In this document: piece after piece, positions 42,001 through 50,576 of the stretch
How positions within the stretch are numbered: position 1 is the stretch's first letter
Layout: each line of letters starts with the position of its first letter
Source of the DNA: Caecitellus pseudoparvulus
Taxonomy: Eukaryota > Bigyra: Bicosoecida
Assembly: GCA_965644315.1 (NCBI GenBank)
Contig: CBFFRQ010000089.1
Location: 62,001-126,000, forward strand
Reading direction: 5' to 3'
Length of the DNA: 64,000 bases
Notes under the pieces: generated by a model
Told to the model about the DNA's origin: nothing
The model's input: the letters and a program-made list of their open reading frames with translations, nothing else
The model's database searches: none
Position numbers and translations under genes: made by a program

Positions 42001-45000
42001 CGTTCAAGTCGTCGTCAGTCAGGGTGAACACGACCTTGGACACGGACTCCTCACGGACATCGGCCATCTTGGGGGAGCTGGGCAGGTAGCTCGTCTTCAC
42101 AGTGGGCACCTCCTCACGGTTGGTCACGGTGAGGGCGCAGGCTTGGGTGGACACGGCAGAGTCCTGCCCTGTCTCACCAGTGCCGCTGAACGTGACCGTG
42201 CAATCCAGGGGAGCGGGGCTGTCCCCCAAGCTGGCCAAGTCCAGCTCGTGAGTCTTGATCACCCAGGCACCAGACTCGTACATTACCTGCAGGTAAGAGT
42301 CGTCTGCCACAGTGGCTGTCACGCCTGCAGCAGGGGAAGCATCCCCTTCAGGGTCAGTGACAGTGATGGCAGTGACCACCTGGGCGGTGTACATGCCAGT
42401 CATCAGGTCCTTCGCGTCCTCCAGCAGGGTGGGCGTAGCAATCGCAACAGCGGCAGCAGTGGCCACCTCGTTCACTGGCGTCACGTTGATGGTGACGTCG
42501 AACGTCGCAGCGCTGTTCTCGAAGCCTGTGCCAGTCTGCGCGACGGTCACAGACACAGTCTGGGTTTCAGACAGAGTCCCTGGGGCATCAATGTCCACGG
42601 CAGCATCAGGCGTGATGACCAGGTCCAGGTCCGTGCCAGAGTCCTGAGCCAAGGTGAAGGTCAGGCCCATGTAAGTCGCACCGCCACCATCCACCACGAT
42701 GGTGTAATCGCTGGCGTCAAATCCGCTCAAGTCGTTGTCAACCATGGCGATGGTTTCCGGGGTTGTGCTCAGCTCGGTGAAGGAGACCGTCGTGTCCGCG
42801 CCCTCGGCCAGCTCGGGGTGGTAAGTCTTGAGCTCTGCAACAATGTCAATGTTGGTCAGGGCGTCTGAATCCAAGTTGTTGTTCACAACGATACTGGTGA
42901 TGGTGTAGGTTGTTGCATCCGTGAAAGTGGCCTGAGAGGAAGCCACCAGCTCAAACTGAGTGGTAGAGCCCTCCACAGCCCGCACGAAGAAGGCCGGGGG
43001 GCCGTCGTCAGTGTCAGCAGAAGACGTAACGGTGAAGTCCGCTGCAGTGGGGAGGGTGGCGTCAGCATCTTCATCGCTGAACTCCACGATCAACCCTGTG
43101 GCGCGCACAGGCAGGCCGATCTCGAACGAGTACGTTGGGCCACCGGGGGCCACTTGCAGCACAGGCTTCTCGTTCACATCTGTGATGTCCACAGAGACGG
43201 TAAGGACGGAAGTGAGGGCGGGTGTGCCAGAATCCACCACACGCAGGTCCACTGTGAACTGGCCGTTGCCGGCTTCGTGGTCGAAGATGGGATTGTCCGA
43301 GGCACCAAAGTAGGTCACCGTGAGAACTTTGTCACTTGTGTGAGCATTGCTAACGTCCACGCTCAAGTCGCTGGCGTCCAGGCCAGGCAGGCTGGTGGAG
43401 ACGACGGTGGCGGAGACGATGTCCCGCCCCAGGTGGTGTGCCTTGCCAAGCGTGACGGTGCCCATAGATGCGCCGGAGCCAGCCCCGGTGCCATCTGCAG
43501 TCTCGGAGATCTCAAGGTCAACGCCAGTGACGGTGTGCCGCACCTCGTTGGCGTCAGCGATGTTCACAGTGATGGGCACAACGCGGGAAGCGGGAGGACC
43601 TTCATCCTGGAAGTCCGTGATGCGGATGTTGACTAGAATGCTGTTGGAGCCCGCGCTGTTCGCCTCGGGCGTCTCGAAGTCGAACGCCTTCTTGTTGTGG
43701 ATGCGCCACTGGGTGCCGGAGAACACCACCTCGAACTCCGCCGCCTGGTCGCCCAGCACAGTCACGCTGGCCACTTTGTCCCCAGCATCCTCGTCGAAGA
43801 ACTCCAGCGTGCCGAAGGGCGTATCGCGGGGCGTGTTCTCCACAAGCGTGAAGTTGTTCGTGAACTCAGGCTCGGCACCTGGCACGAGGTTCACGTCCTT
43901 CAACTCGGGGGCGTCGTTCTGGTCCTGCACGTACAGAATGGTGCTGAAGGCACGGGCAGACACGACCATGTTGGGGTCTTCCGGATCGCAAGTCTCGGGT
44001 GCGGTGCGCTCGGGGCCGCCGCAATCGTACATGACGATGCACATGGGTGTGGAACGGTACGCCACGCCATCCACACGCAGGAGGGGCTCCGAATCGCCTG
44101 GAAGCTCCAAGTGCTCAGGGTGGGAGGTGGACGAGGAGAGGTATGGCCTCCGAAGATTGCTGTTCAACACATCATCAAGATCGGGAATCGTCGCACAGGA
44201 ATCGATAAGAGATACGATGTGTAATGTCTCGTCTTCCAAAACAGAAGTGTAGGGATCAAAACGCCCAGCCTGTGCACGGCGACGGCGTCTTCCACCGCCC
44301 TGTGCGACAGGGTTGTACAGCTCCTCAGTGGTAGTATCAGCTTTCAAGTCGAGGTCTGTTGAGGTTTCCAGGTTCGACGGATCGCCTTGGAGGCTGTCCT
44401 GCCTGTCCTCGAGGTTGAAGTTGGCGCCCTCCGCCACGCGAATGCCCCACACGCCAGGCGCAATCTCATACGGCTCCACCTGGGCGCCCAGGGAGAACAC
44501 ACGCACCTTCGTGATGGGGTCGTCGCGAGCAAGACGGTCTTCGTCTGCGGTGTCCAGGCGGGCGATGGGGGTGCCGGCGGCAGCGTTCTCAGGCACGACA
44601 AACGAGCGGAAACGCAGCAGTCCGAGACCAACTGGTAGGTCGTTGCGATCCTCCAAGAAAAAATTGACATTCTCAAGGTCCACAGAGGAGGAGTCCGGGA
44701 AGCCCACCTTGATAATGACCTGAGTACTGCGGTTGTTTGATGATGGGAACCCAACATTGTCGTCCTTGAACGCGAGCTCCTCTAAGTTGAAAGCGCTGCA
44801 CTCGACATCGTAAATAACTTCTGTGCCCTCCATGGTGAACTTAGGGGGCTTCCGATCAAAGGCTAGCACAGTTGACAGCTCAACGCCAGTGTCCTCGTCG
44901 ATACGAGGCTCAAGCGAAAAGAATCCAGTGCCATCCGACACCATCGAGGAAGGGACGTAGTCCTCATCCACAATCTTGAGCAGAAAAGTGTCAGCTTCAG

Positions 45001-48000
45001 TGACAGGCTCAGCTGTGATTGATCCATTCCTGTGCTCTTTGCACTTGAAATTCTTGGAGTCAATCGATTCAAGGTGGGTCTCATCGACGTCTTCGACTGT
45101 CAGGGTAAGTGACTCTACCTTGCCATAATAGTTCTCGATTCTTACGGCAGCTACAAATGTGAAACTGATGCTGTTGCTGTACGTCCACTGCGTAGGGTCA
45201 AATTGGTGTCTCACAATGCCCTCGAAGTTGTATCCTTCCGCTTCGAACGTAGCGTTGCGGCTAAAAGAGTAGTCCTGTGTCGCGTCAAGAAGGCCGACAT
45301 CAAAGTAGCCTTGATCGTACACTGAAGGCAGTTGAACCGGGGTGATGGAGGTTTCAGTCACTGTTGCAGACTCTACCGGATCCACGTCAACGATCCCGTC
45401 AAGGATTTGGTCACCTTCCACGTCGTCGCACGTGAGGACAACTTCAATTGCAGTCCGGACAGGGTCTGTGGACGTGGCTTGGCTGTTTACCTCGAAAATT
45501 GTTGCAGTGGAAGCGCCCGCAGCTGCCGAACACAAAGTGGCCGACTCCGGGACGTTCCCAAGCTTGGGAGTGAAGCTGTTGGACGAGGCAACGACATCCT
45601 GACCATTGTTGGCCAGGACGACAAGGCGCAGGTCAAAGGCAGACATTCCTTCAGGATCGTAGTTTGAAAAGGCCACACCGGCTTCTTCCATGAGCTCCTC
45701 CAAGTTAAACGTGCTGATTTGAGCTGTAGCAACAACATCGTCACCGTCTCTGTTCCAACTGCTTGCAGGAAGGGAGAACGAAATGTGCTGGGGGACTGAG
45801 ACCTCGACAGTAGCTGACCCGTCACGTGGAGTCACGTCTTTCAGCTCTTCCGTAACGGTAGCAGTCGCTCCAGTTGGCACGGTTGCGTGATCTGCTGAAT
45901 CTCGGTTGGCGAACTGGAGCTCAGTAACGAAGTCAAACGCAAACTCATCCGTTGCGATTGAAATAGTGACGATATCCTCATCACTCTCAGAGTTCTCATC
46001 CACAGTGTTCAGGACAGTGAAAGAAAAATCGTCTTCGTCAGGCAGCTCCTGCACGTTCTTCAGCGTCAGCGGTTTTTCAATAGACTGTGTGTTGTCGCAC
46101 TCGATAATGACTGAAACCTCATGAGACTCGCTGGAAGGTCCAGTGTACTCGAGAGACGACTGTGCTGCGTAGGCTTCGAAGTCAAAAATCCCACTTAGGG
46201 TATACTCAACGCCAACAACAGATCCCAAAAGATACACTGGGCTGGATTGCAGCAGAACACTGCTGACGCTGTTGGGCAAGTCTCCCTCGTCGTCAAGCGT
46301 GACAAAGCACGTGGGGAACGTGGCAGGCACACCCTCCAGCACATCAGGATCACTCACTGTGACGGACAGAATGGTCCCAGCGCTGTCGCCCTCAGTGATC
46401 TCCAAAGTGCTCGCCTCAGTCCAAGTTACACTCCCGGCATCCTCAGGCACGTCAGCGACATTTAAATCGAGAGTGCCAGTCTGGGAGTCCAGGTCCGATG
46501 TCAGAGTCAGCGTCAGAGGGGCCGAATCAGGGTACGTCACATCCCCAGCCGCGTCGTACAGAGTGGGGTAATCCAGTGTGTCGGCGGGAATCGTCACAGT
46601 GACAGAGAGTTCGCCCTGCGTCGCACTGTTCGAGGAGCCGGCGCTCTTGGTCGTGGCCCACGTGTTGGGTGTAAAGTGGGGACCGCTGAGGGAGAAGTTG
46701 CCGTAGAATTCTGCGCCAGGCATGATATCTGCCCCCACCACTGTGAAGGTGGCCGTGCCCCCCGCGTTCTCGTCAATGCTCACGTCAGACCCGGTGATGG
46801 TAAGGGAGACGCCTGTCGTGTCAACAGGCACCGTCACGGTGGCAGTGTCCACGTCTGTGTCAAGGGTCAAACTGAAGTCCCAGTCCAGGCTGCCATCCGT
46901 ACCATCATAACTGGCTGAGTCGGCGTCGAACAATGTTCGCATGCTGGGGACGCCGGGAACTTGCACCGTCACCGTGGACTTGCCGGTGCTGCCATCAACA
47001 TCTACGATGTCAGCTGAGGTGGCAGTCACAGTCTGAGTGTCGCTTGGCACTGTCCCTGCAACTGCGAAGCCTGGCGTGCAGCCAGGGAAAAGGTCAGGGC
47101 CAACCACGTCAATGGTAAAGGAAACAGCGGTGGTGCTGTCCTCATCCACAGCAGCTGGCGTGGGGGGCGTTCCGAAGGCGGGCTCGTCCCCAGTCTCCAA
47201 GTTGCTGATGTCCAGCGTCACAGACTGCACGCCGCTGTCACCAGACTCGAAGGACAAGTCCAGAGACCACGTGCCATCACAGTCCAAAGGACCGTCGCTT
47301 ACGCCTTCGTTGGCCTTGTCGAACACAGCCCGCGCCACAAGGTCAGTGTCTGCAATGGTCAGAGTGTACGTGGCCTTGCCCAGCTCCACAGTCATGCCGG
47401 CGCCATCCTCAATGGTGGTCAGGCCAAGAAGGTCGCTGGCAGGGCCAGCCCACTCCAGGTCGGGCACGGTGGTGCCGTCACCCGCGACAATATCGCCGTC
47501 GGTGATCTCGAACGTCAGCGTGTACTCGGTCTTCTCGTCCAAGGACAGTGGTGATGTCTCCGCGGCGCCATCCAGTTGCGTGAACTCCACGGTTGTCGGC
47601 TCGTTCACATTCTGGATAGTGATGGTGAAGGCAGAGGAATTCACTGCCACGCCGTCCAGCAACGCCTCAGCCACAGTCACGGTGGGCGTGGTCTCGAAGT
47701 TCACAGCGCCCACCAAGTACACGCGCCCAGTGGTCTTGCCCACAATGACGCTCGAGTGGGCGGCAATGGACCAGGGGCCGTTGCTGACCATGAGCTCATC
47801 CAGGTCATTCGCTTTCAGCTGCCCTGCCAGCACGACGCGGTCCCCACTGTCCAGCTCGGGCACGGGATCAGTGGCGCCTTCCGTGTCAAACTCGAAACCA
47901 AACGGGGGGTTGTCTTGGCCAGTGCGCGCTTGAGGCAGCAAGTACATCACGAGAGTCTCTTCCAAGCTCCCCCCGGCGTCTTTCCCGCGAACGTCAGCGG

Positions 48001-49147
48001 TCCTGGGCACGAGAGTGTTCGTCGTAATGCTTGGCTCAAATGGGGAACCGCCTGAAATGGTGAACTCCTCGAACTCAAAGCCACTGATGGAGGTGGCGCC
48101 AGAGCCTAAAATGTTCAGCGTGCGGGACATGGTGGCGGGTGACGCAGGGTCATCGGTGGCCCGCGCTTCGAACGACCCAATCGCCTCGTTGAAGGGGTAT
48201 CCGTCGAGGCCAAAGTCGTCACCCAGACCGACAAACTCGACAGAGAACTCAATCGCCTCGCCGCCTATGGTCAGGTCCAAAGTGAGCGTTTCCCCGGCGC
48301 TGCAGTCTGGGGAGGGAATGGAAGTCACCAGCAAGTGTTCGCCGATGCCGTCAGCTGCCGCCACGTTCGTGACGCTGAGGACAGGGTTGTTTGAGGGAGT
48401 GCACTCGCTCGTTGCGCCGACTGTTGGAGTGGTGGGTGTGATGATGTCGGCGCCGTCCAGGTTGCTCCAGACGTACAGATCAAGCAGAGTGGTGCTGCCC
48501 ACGTACACGCCCTCGCCTGTGCCAGACCCTGTGGCGTCGAAGTTGGCGTAGGCGGTGGCAGACTGGTCTGCGCCGATGAAGGTGGTGCCGTCAGCCTTGG
48601 TGAAGAGCAGGGGCAGGTGGCACTCCTTGATGGCCGGATTGTGAGTATGGGAACCCGAGCCACAAGTGACGTCCTCGTTGCACACAGGCATGTGTGTGGT
48701 AGCGCAGTCGTCGGAGGCGTAGGTCACGGTTCCACCAGAATCGCTGCCGCTGAAGCAGGCGTCAGCGCCACCCTCCACAATGCCTTGCATGGCAGTGCCG
48801 TCCAGCTCAGAAAGCAAGAGGGTCACGAGCTCTTGGGACATGGGCTCGCCGTCGTGGGTGACGAACTCGTTGTCGGCCGCCACCCACTTGCCGATGTGCA
48901 AGCTGTTGGTTGTGTGCTCAGAGGCAACTGCCACCACTTCAGCTGTGGTGGAGGGAGCCCACACGGAAAAGCATGATGCAGCAACACTCGTACCAGCTGT
49001 CACAGACCCAAGGGAGGTGCATGACAGCTTGTCAGTGCCCCACTGCGCCAGGGAGCCGGTGGTGCAGCTTGGAGCTGCCACCACGCCTTGGCCGGCCAGC
49101 AGCAAGCCTGCTGCGGCAACGAGGAGGACGCTTTGAATGGTCCGCAT
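36098..49147 (-). CDS. Giant cadherin-repeat surface protein with propeller-like repeats and one membrane span
   Basis: Single frame of 4349 residues. The start was set at the ATG at 49147-49145 because a classic signal peptide follows (IQSVLLVAAAGLLLAG...VVAAPSC) and a splice acceptor (CTGTTTCCAG) abuts it; the frame is also open to an ATG at 49357. After a Cys-containing N-terminal domain, roughly residues 280-3560 are tandem cadherin-type repeats of about 100-120 residues, with recurring DVNE/DANE/DFNE linkers and FDFE or LDFE strands, perhaps 25-30 units. A Thr/Pro/Ser stretch follows (TATPS-type, near 37600-37860), then repeats resembling ELWxxDGT propeller units (GKEVFCYTNADRVWLASDIS). 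One span (LGAGIAIIAVLVVAIGAFMVY) and a 39-residue basic tail close the protein. Expected role: calcium-dependent adhesion or cell covering. A polybasic RRRRR lies at residues 1620-1624, encoded at 44276-44290. Confidence 0.85.
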   Translation of the reverse strand: MRTIQSVLLVAAAGLLLAGQGVVAAPSCTTGSLAQWGTDKLSCTSLGSVTAGTSVAASCFSVWAPSTTAEVVAVASEHTTNSLHIGKWVAADNEFVTHDGEPMSQELVTLLLSELDGTAMQGIVEGGADACFSGSDSGGTVTYASDDCATTHMPVCNEDVTCGSGSHTHNPAIKECHLPLLFTKADGTTFIGADQSATAYANFDATGSGTGEGVYVGSTTLLDLYVWSNLDGADIITPTTPTVGATSECTPSNNPVLSVTNVAAADGIGEHLLVTSIPSPDCSAGETLTLDLTIGGEAIEFSVEFVGLGDDFGLDGYPFNEAIGSFEARATDDPASPATMSRTLNILGSGATSISGFEFEEFTISGGSPFEPSITTNTLVPRTADVRGKDAGGSLEETLVMYLLPQARTGQDNPPFGFEFDTEGATDPVPELDSGDRVVLAGQLKANDLDELMVSNGPWSIAAHSSVIVGKTTGRVYLVGAVNFETTPTVTVAEALLDGVAVNSSAFTITIQNVNEPTTVEFTQLDGAAETSPLSLDEKTEYTLTFEITDGDIVAGDGTTVPDLEWAGPASDLLGLTTIEDGAGMTVELGKATYTLTIADTDLVARAVFDKANEGVSDGPLDCDGTWSLDLSFESGDSGVQSVTLDISNLETGDEPAFGTPPTPAAVDEDSTTAVSFTIDVVGPDLFPGCTPGFAVAGTVPSDTQTVTATSADIVDVDGSTGKSTVTVQVPGVPSMRTLFDADSASYDGTDGSLDWDFSLTLDTDVDTATVTVPVDTTGVSLTITGSDVSIDENAGGTATFTVVGADIMPGAEFYGNFSLSGPHFTPNTWATTKSAGSSNSATQGELSVTVTIPADTLDYPTLYDAAGDVTYPDSAPLTLTLTSDLDSQTGTLDLNVADVPEDAGSVTWTEASTLEITEGDSAGTILSVTVSDPDVLEGVPATFPTCFVTLDDEGDLPNSVSSVLLQSSPVYLLGSVVGVEYTLSGIFDFEAYAAQSSLEYTGPSSESHEVSVIIECDNTQSIEKPLTLKNVQELPDEDDFSFTVLNTVDENSESDEDIVTISIATDEFAFDFVTELQFANRDSADHATVPTGATATVTEELKDVTPRDGSATVEVSVPQHISFSLPASSWNRDGDDVVATAQISTFNLEELMEEAGVAFSNYDPEGMSAFDLRLVVLANNGQDVVASSNSFTPKLGNVPESATLCSAAAGASTATIFEVNSQATSTDPVRTAIEVVLTCDDVEGDQILDGIVDVDPVESATVTETSITPVQLPSVYDQGYFDVGLLDATQDYSFSRNATFEAEGYNFEGIVRHQFDPTQWTYSNSISFTFVAAVRIENYYGKVESLTLTVEDVDETHLESIDSKNFKCKEHRNGSITAEPVTEADTFLLKIVDEDYVPSSMVSDGTGFFSLEPRIDEDTGVELSTVLAFDRKPPKFTMEGTEVIYDVECSAFNLEELAFKDDNVGFPSSNNRSTQVIIKVGFPDSSSVDLENVNFFLEDRNDLPVGLGLLRFRSFVVPENAAAGTPIARLDTADEDRLARDDPITKVRVFSLGAQVEPYEIAPGVWGIRVAEGANFNLEDRQDSLQGDPSNLETSTDLDLKADTTTEELYNPVAQGGGRRRRRAQAGRFDPYTSVLEDETLHIVSLIDSCATIPDLDDVLNSNLRRPYLSSSTSHPEHLELPGDSEPLLRVDGVAYRSTPMCIVMYDCGGPERTAPETCDPEDPNMVVSARAFSTILYVQDQNDAPELKDVNLVPGAEPEFTNNFTLVENTPRDTPFGTLEFFDEDAGDKVASVTVLGDQAAEFEVVFSGTQWRIHNKKAFDFETPEANSAGSNSILVNIRITDFQDEGPPASRVVPITVNIADANEVRHTVTGVDLEISETADGTGAGSGASMGTVTLGKAHHLGRDIVSATVVSTSLPGLDASDLSVDVSNAHTSDKVLTVTYFGASDNPIFDHEAGNGQFTVDLRVVDSGTPALTSVLTVSVDITDVNEKPVLQVAPGGPTYSFEIGLPVRATGLIVEFSDEDADATLPTAADFTVTSSADTDDGPPAFFVRAVEGSTTQFELVASSQATFTDATTYTITSIVVNNNLDSDALTNIDIVAELKTYHPELAEGADTTVSFTELSTTPETIAMVDNDLSGFDASDYTIVVDGGGATYMGLTFTLAQDSGTDLDLVITPDAAVDIDAPGTLSETQTVSVTVAQTGTGFENSAATFDVTINVTPVNEVATAAAVAIATPTLLEDAKDLMTGMYTAQVVTAITVTDPEGDASPAAGVTATVADDSYLQVMYESGAWVIKTHELDLASLGDSPAPLDCTVTFSGTGETGQDSAVSTQACALTVTNREEVPTVKTSYLPSSPKMADVREESVSKVVFTLTDDDLNDGDNADFLPADHRITAAVLSGESPLGGPGADQSFFVVDLNTDSTPHTVTISTNDADGPLLNHEDEMPHTFDLVVTTSDGNAASEADVTISYRVEVTDLQKAPFMLDGPGGAVVNSATLSVDENSPINSVVGPLFFADDDNDVVESVEIIGPASNLFTITPDLNGADNFVVLTLTTFDAEDDQPNEYTFAARIKELKAAGTFAHSRTVTITITIDNVPEAPVFTAPHEIQWSEFAAMDMVDGIRGTWAQITEPDSVPGPIPLGVVQITDVDTDASGITLSTSNPAFDFDGHELRLIDTPAGGLSQADFERAGGPATMLVDVSATDGDNTVTQTIAVKIMDGNDEPVIVGSGATAEISEHPNAGTPIAVPGTSTPGPITPAVVAFFDQDGDVADIADSLTLTVEPAYFQDLFTLAPGLVAAEPDNYVAIVYNPAGGKSLDFEDAMMPASGELTMTVTGMDVWSGDAEDMFEPVEHTFTVSVQNTNEAPVAVASAFTVQESTAETADATFDVVIADIDEADMLSVASLSVTGTPAGTVMLAHSESFAAGAKGRPGLLTVTVTVEEGDFETDPTFTADLVVSGDSAGDATFPLTVTLTDFNEVPVVTLVGTGTSGQLEVEENSVNVVGQVSIDDPEGAISSTDVHLVGTSWFEISFDSVSGTESLWNVELVVDPLDFEADATDANLDFNIIVNDGTGRSFSGEVVLVDVLEAMSVDTSTIHLREGSATTTASVVITDPDLESLSIAAAAGSGNIGSGIVLTTEAAAPGTITAVFTGGEGLDFEGSPQFAYELVVNKAGADTTFTITIMVDDYNEAPVTVLPSAFTLNENSPSGTAVSETFTVNNPEGDLPASAITTDNARWGVQGTSSPNAYKLVQLGAPFDFEADQASPDLTFHIIIDDSADTVAGLDDPMVEGALRMVEVSVALSDVPEEPIFAAATTTSFTVPESNLGGGKLGPAAAFLYVSDPDDVAGVDLDSMTLTLTGSTPAADDVHALFGITKVSAGQWSLENKELTLDLLAGMAPSYTLHFTAVDAAGNTNTQLSVSVTMGSMAPFLVSTPELFVNENVPLVSRVAFLSLVDVDGGVVTGVTVLGEGASTFRVSNSGNRWIMTTLAPLDAETKDTYSFPIVIADNSVPPSERAVDVVVHIVDRNEYPSRPSTQPGAPVSFAFAEGVAAGEWFGMLPTFDVDRNETGLLRITAQTPNTFSDSGDDWILVRHEAGWALSNAFDADYEAGQDAESTITIELADEREPTVVTATFTVKVQVLNVNEGGMLTTGTTFSVAEDVGYQQELDVGRTVGTIVWSDEDDFTGHTAQYTAAIQGDVPFTLVSTGPKAWDIDTAAGIDFEAVSSYTFDVVVADADPLVLPNAAEGQMGKSWTTTYTIAVSDVAEPTVTATPSVTATPSSSASPSVTAAVTPSRTAVPTPSSTSAVTPSATPTRTAVPSRSPGAVPTASVSPSAAATPSTTPVPGVVQRVGRGLTQLGAVVPLGSETGSTPPTLLFSATSISTGNELYRQDFPAAVSLAAELADGTLSSSPSQLRRVPAQDAVCFVAASTQHGKEVFCYTNADRVWLASDISPGAAGSNPKILAITGSALIVSANVQGSSRSAIYRVSVDASAPNTWSKVGDLHNARLYTKTASGAYFVATGADDQEHVYTGMGAVVSAIDTTSATAIVIESMAAAKDSLILSGSDAAGVVSVRLFTPDATGPTTGTVITLGLARRALSGRALQSVRSPRFMTTLGDDVYFAWRSESDPSKDALWRVQATGEATEVAMIPKPSSAPTTATVRAASIIAAGGSIFVESSGTSGDATVTDIFKWVDGTWFALSSRDVSAGRDVGSNPGALTSISDNAFSYSATASGESSPDTFIFDAARSATASAVMPSVSPTPSGSPVPAAQASQPEPEAEDNSGALGAGIAIIAVLVVAIGAFMVYRAGVCSKRKEPEAVPATPVNQGAAAPAAPAATTAEPAQA

Positions 49148-50576
49148 CTGGAAACAGAAGAGGAAGAACGAGGTGTGCCCGGCGTCAGTGGGCTTGGCTT
49201 GGAGTAAGAGTGGGATGTGTGCGGAACGGGCGGCGCGCGGAGAACAAGCAGGCTCACACCGACGCGGGACACACACTAAGAGGTGAAGAGCAAGTTTAGG
49301 CAGCATTACAGACACGTTGGTGCTGTTCTCACTGTCAAAACACAATGAGCAGCGCATACGTGCAAGGCACAGTGACGTATGTATGGGGCTGAAAGTGGCG
49401 ACATCAGTAGCGGTCGAGGCTGAAGAACGCGCTCCCGAGACTCCAAGCCCTCAACAAGCAGCATCAATCGCACACAGAGCAACATGCATGTAACAAGATC
49501 AACGTGTGCGGACGGAGGCGAGCGGAACGCACCTTGGCACTGAGCAATCACCCCAGTGATGTGATGCAGTGCACTGTCGGCTCGAGCCGATAGTGCAAGA
49601 GCACGGTGCGCGCCGTGCTGGTGTCCCTGGCGAATCAGGGACAGAAGGTGTACTGGGGAGTTCATTTTGGGTGCGGACGGACTTTGAACGAATGAGAGGA
49701 CCCCCCCTATCGCGCCGCCGGAGGGGGCAAAGGAGGGTCGAGCGTGGACGCCCACACCACCTCGAAACTAGCGCACCCTTCCCCACGCCTGCGCGCATTG
49801 CTCCGCGGGGCTCCGTGGGGAAAAGGCACGCCTACGTGAGCAACGTGGTCAAAGTTTTCAGCTCCTTGCATGGCCTGCTCTGCAAGCCTCGTGGAAAACA
49901 CGCACGGCTCGCCTGAGGGGCGCGGAATCGGGAGCCGCACAGGGCTTCTTCTTTCTCCTACCAGAGCGCACCGAGCTCTAGGCTGAGGAGAAAAGAAAGC
50001 AGCTCATGGACTACGAACAAGCATTTCTCTCATCAGCCTGCCGGCTGACCCGCTCCAGATCCTGTTGAGCCTGCACGGAGCAGCGGGCCTTCCGTCGGTG
50101 AAACTGGACGAGGAAACGGCAGCGACACAAAGCAAACTGGACAAACGCTGTACTGAAGACTGAGGAAGGCGAGCTGCCGACAACTTCAGGCTGTAAATCC
50201 AACCTACATAGGGTCGAAAGACGGTCTCCACCTTCCATTTTCCAGCCCGCAATCTCCAGCGAAGCGCCGGAGTGCCTACCGTCGCCTTCGCTCAGGACAG
50301 AGCGTTTCCTGCGAGGTGCACTACTCCGGCAGGCGAATCCCCCTCCCAACGTGCCCCAGCACCCATCCCGCATGCCCACGACGAAAGCGGTGCACATTCC
50401 AGGAGTGACCAGCACACCGTGGGGACCCGTGACCGGTCCCTGTCGTCTGTCTATCTCGCGAAACGACAATCAGATCAGCGGCAGCAAGCACGCGAGGCAC
50501 CACCTACCCCACTTCATCCTGACGCGTGAACACCAGGGCAGTCAAAGAAGTACATTTTCCCACGCTCCGTCCCACA
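49148..50576. promoter_or_regulatory. Upstream region of the cadherin-repeat gene
   Basis: No convincing gene on either strand. On the minus strand, CTTCCTCTTCTGTTTCCAG immediately before the ATG at 49147 looks like a 3' splice site. With a GTGTGA donor near 49265 it would make a leader intron of about 118 nt, so transcription probably starts further upstream. The 50577 gene on the same strand ends at the other side. Part of the sequence near 50000-50500 is lower in GC. Confidence 0.4.

Noticed and set aside
39851-42868. Antisense open frame of 1005 codons on the plus strand
   Set aside because: It lies wholly opposite the cadherin-repeat gene and its His/Val/Gln/Arg-rich text follows from the complement of that gene's codon bias. 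The minus strand shows regular cadherin repeats.
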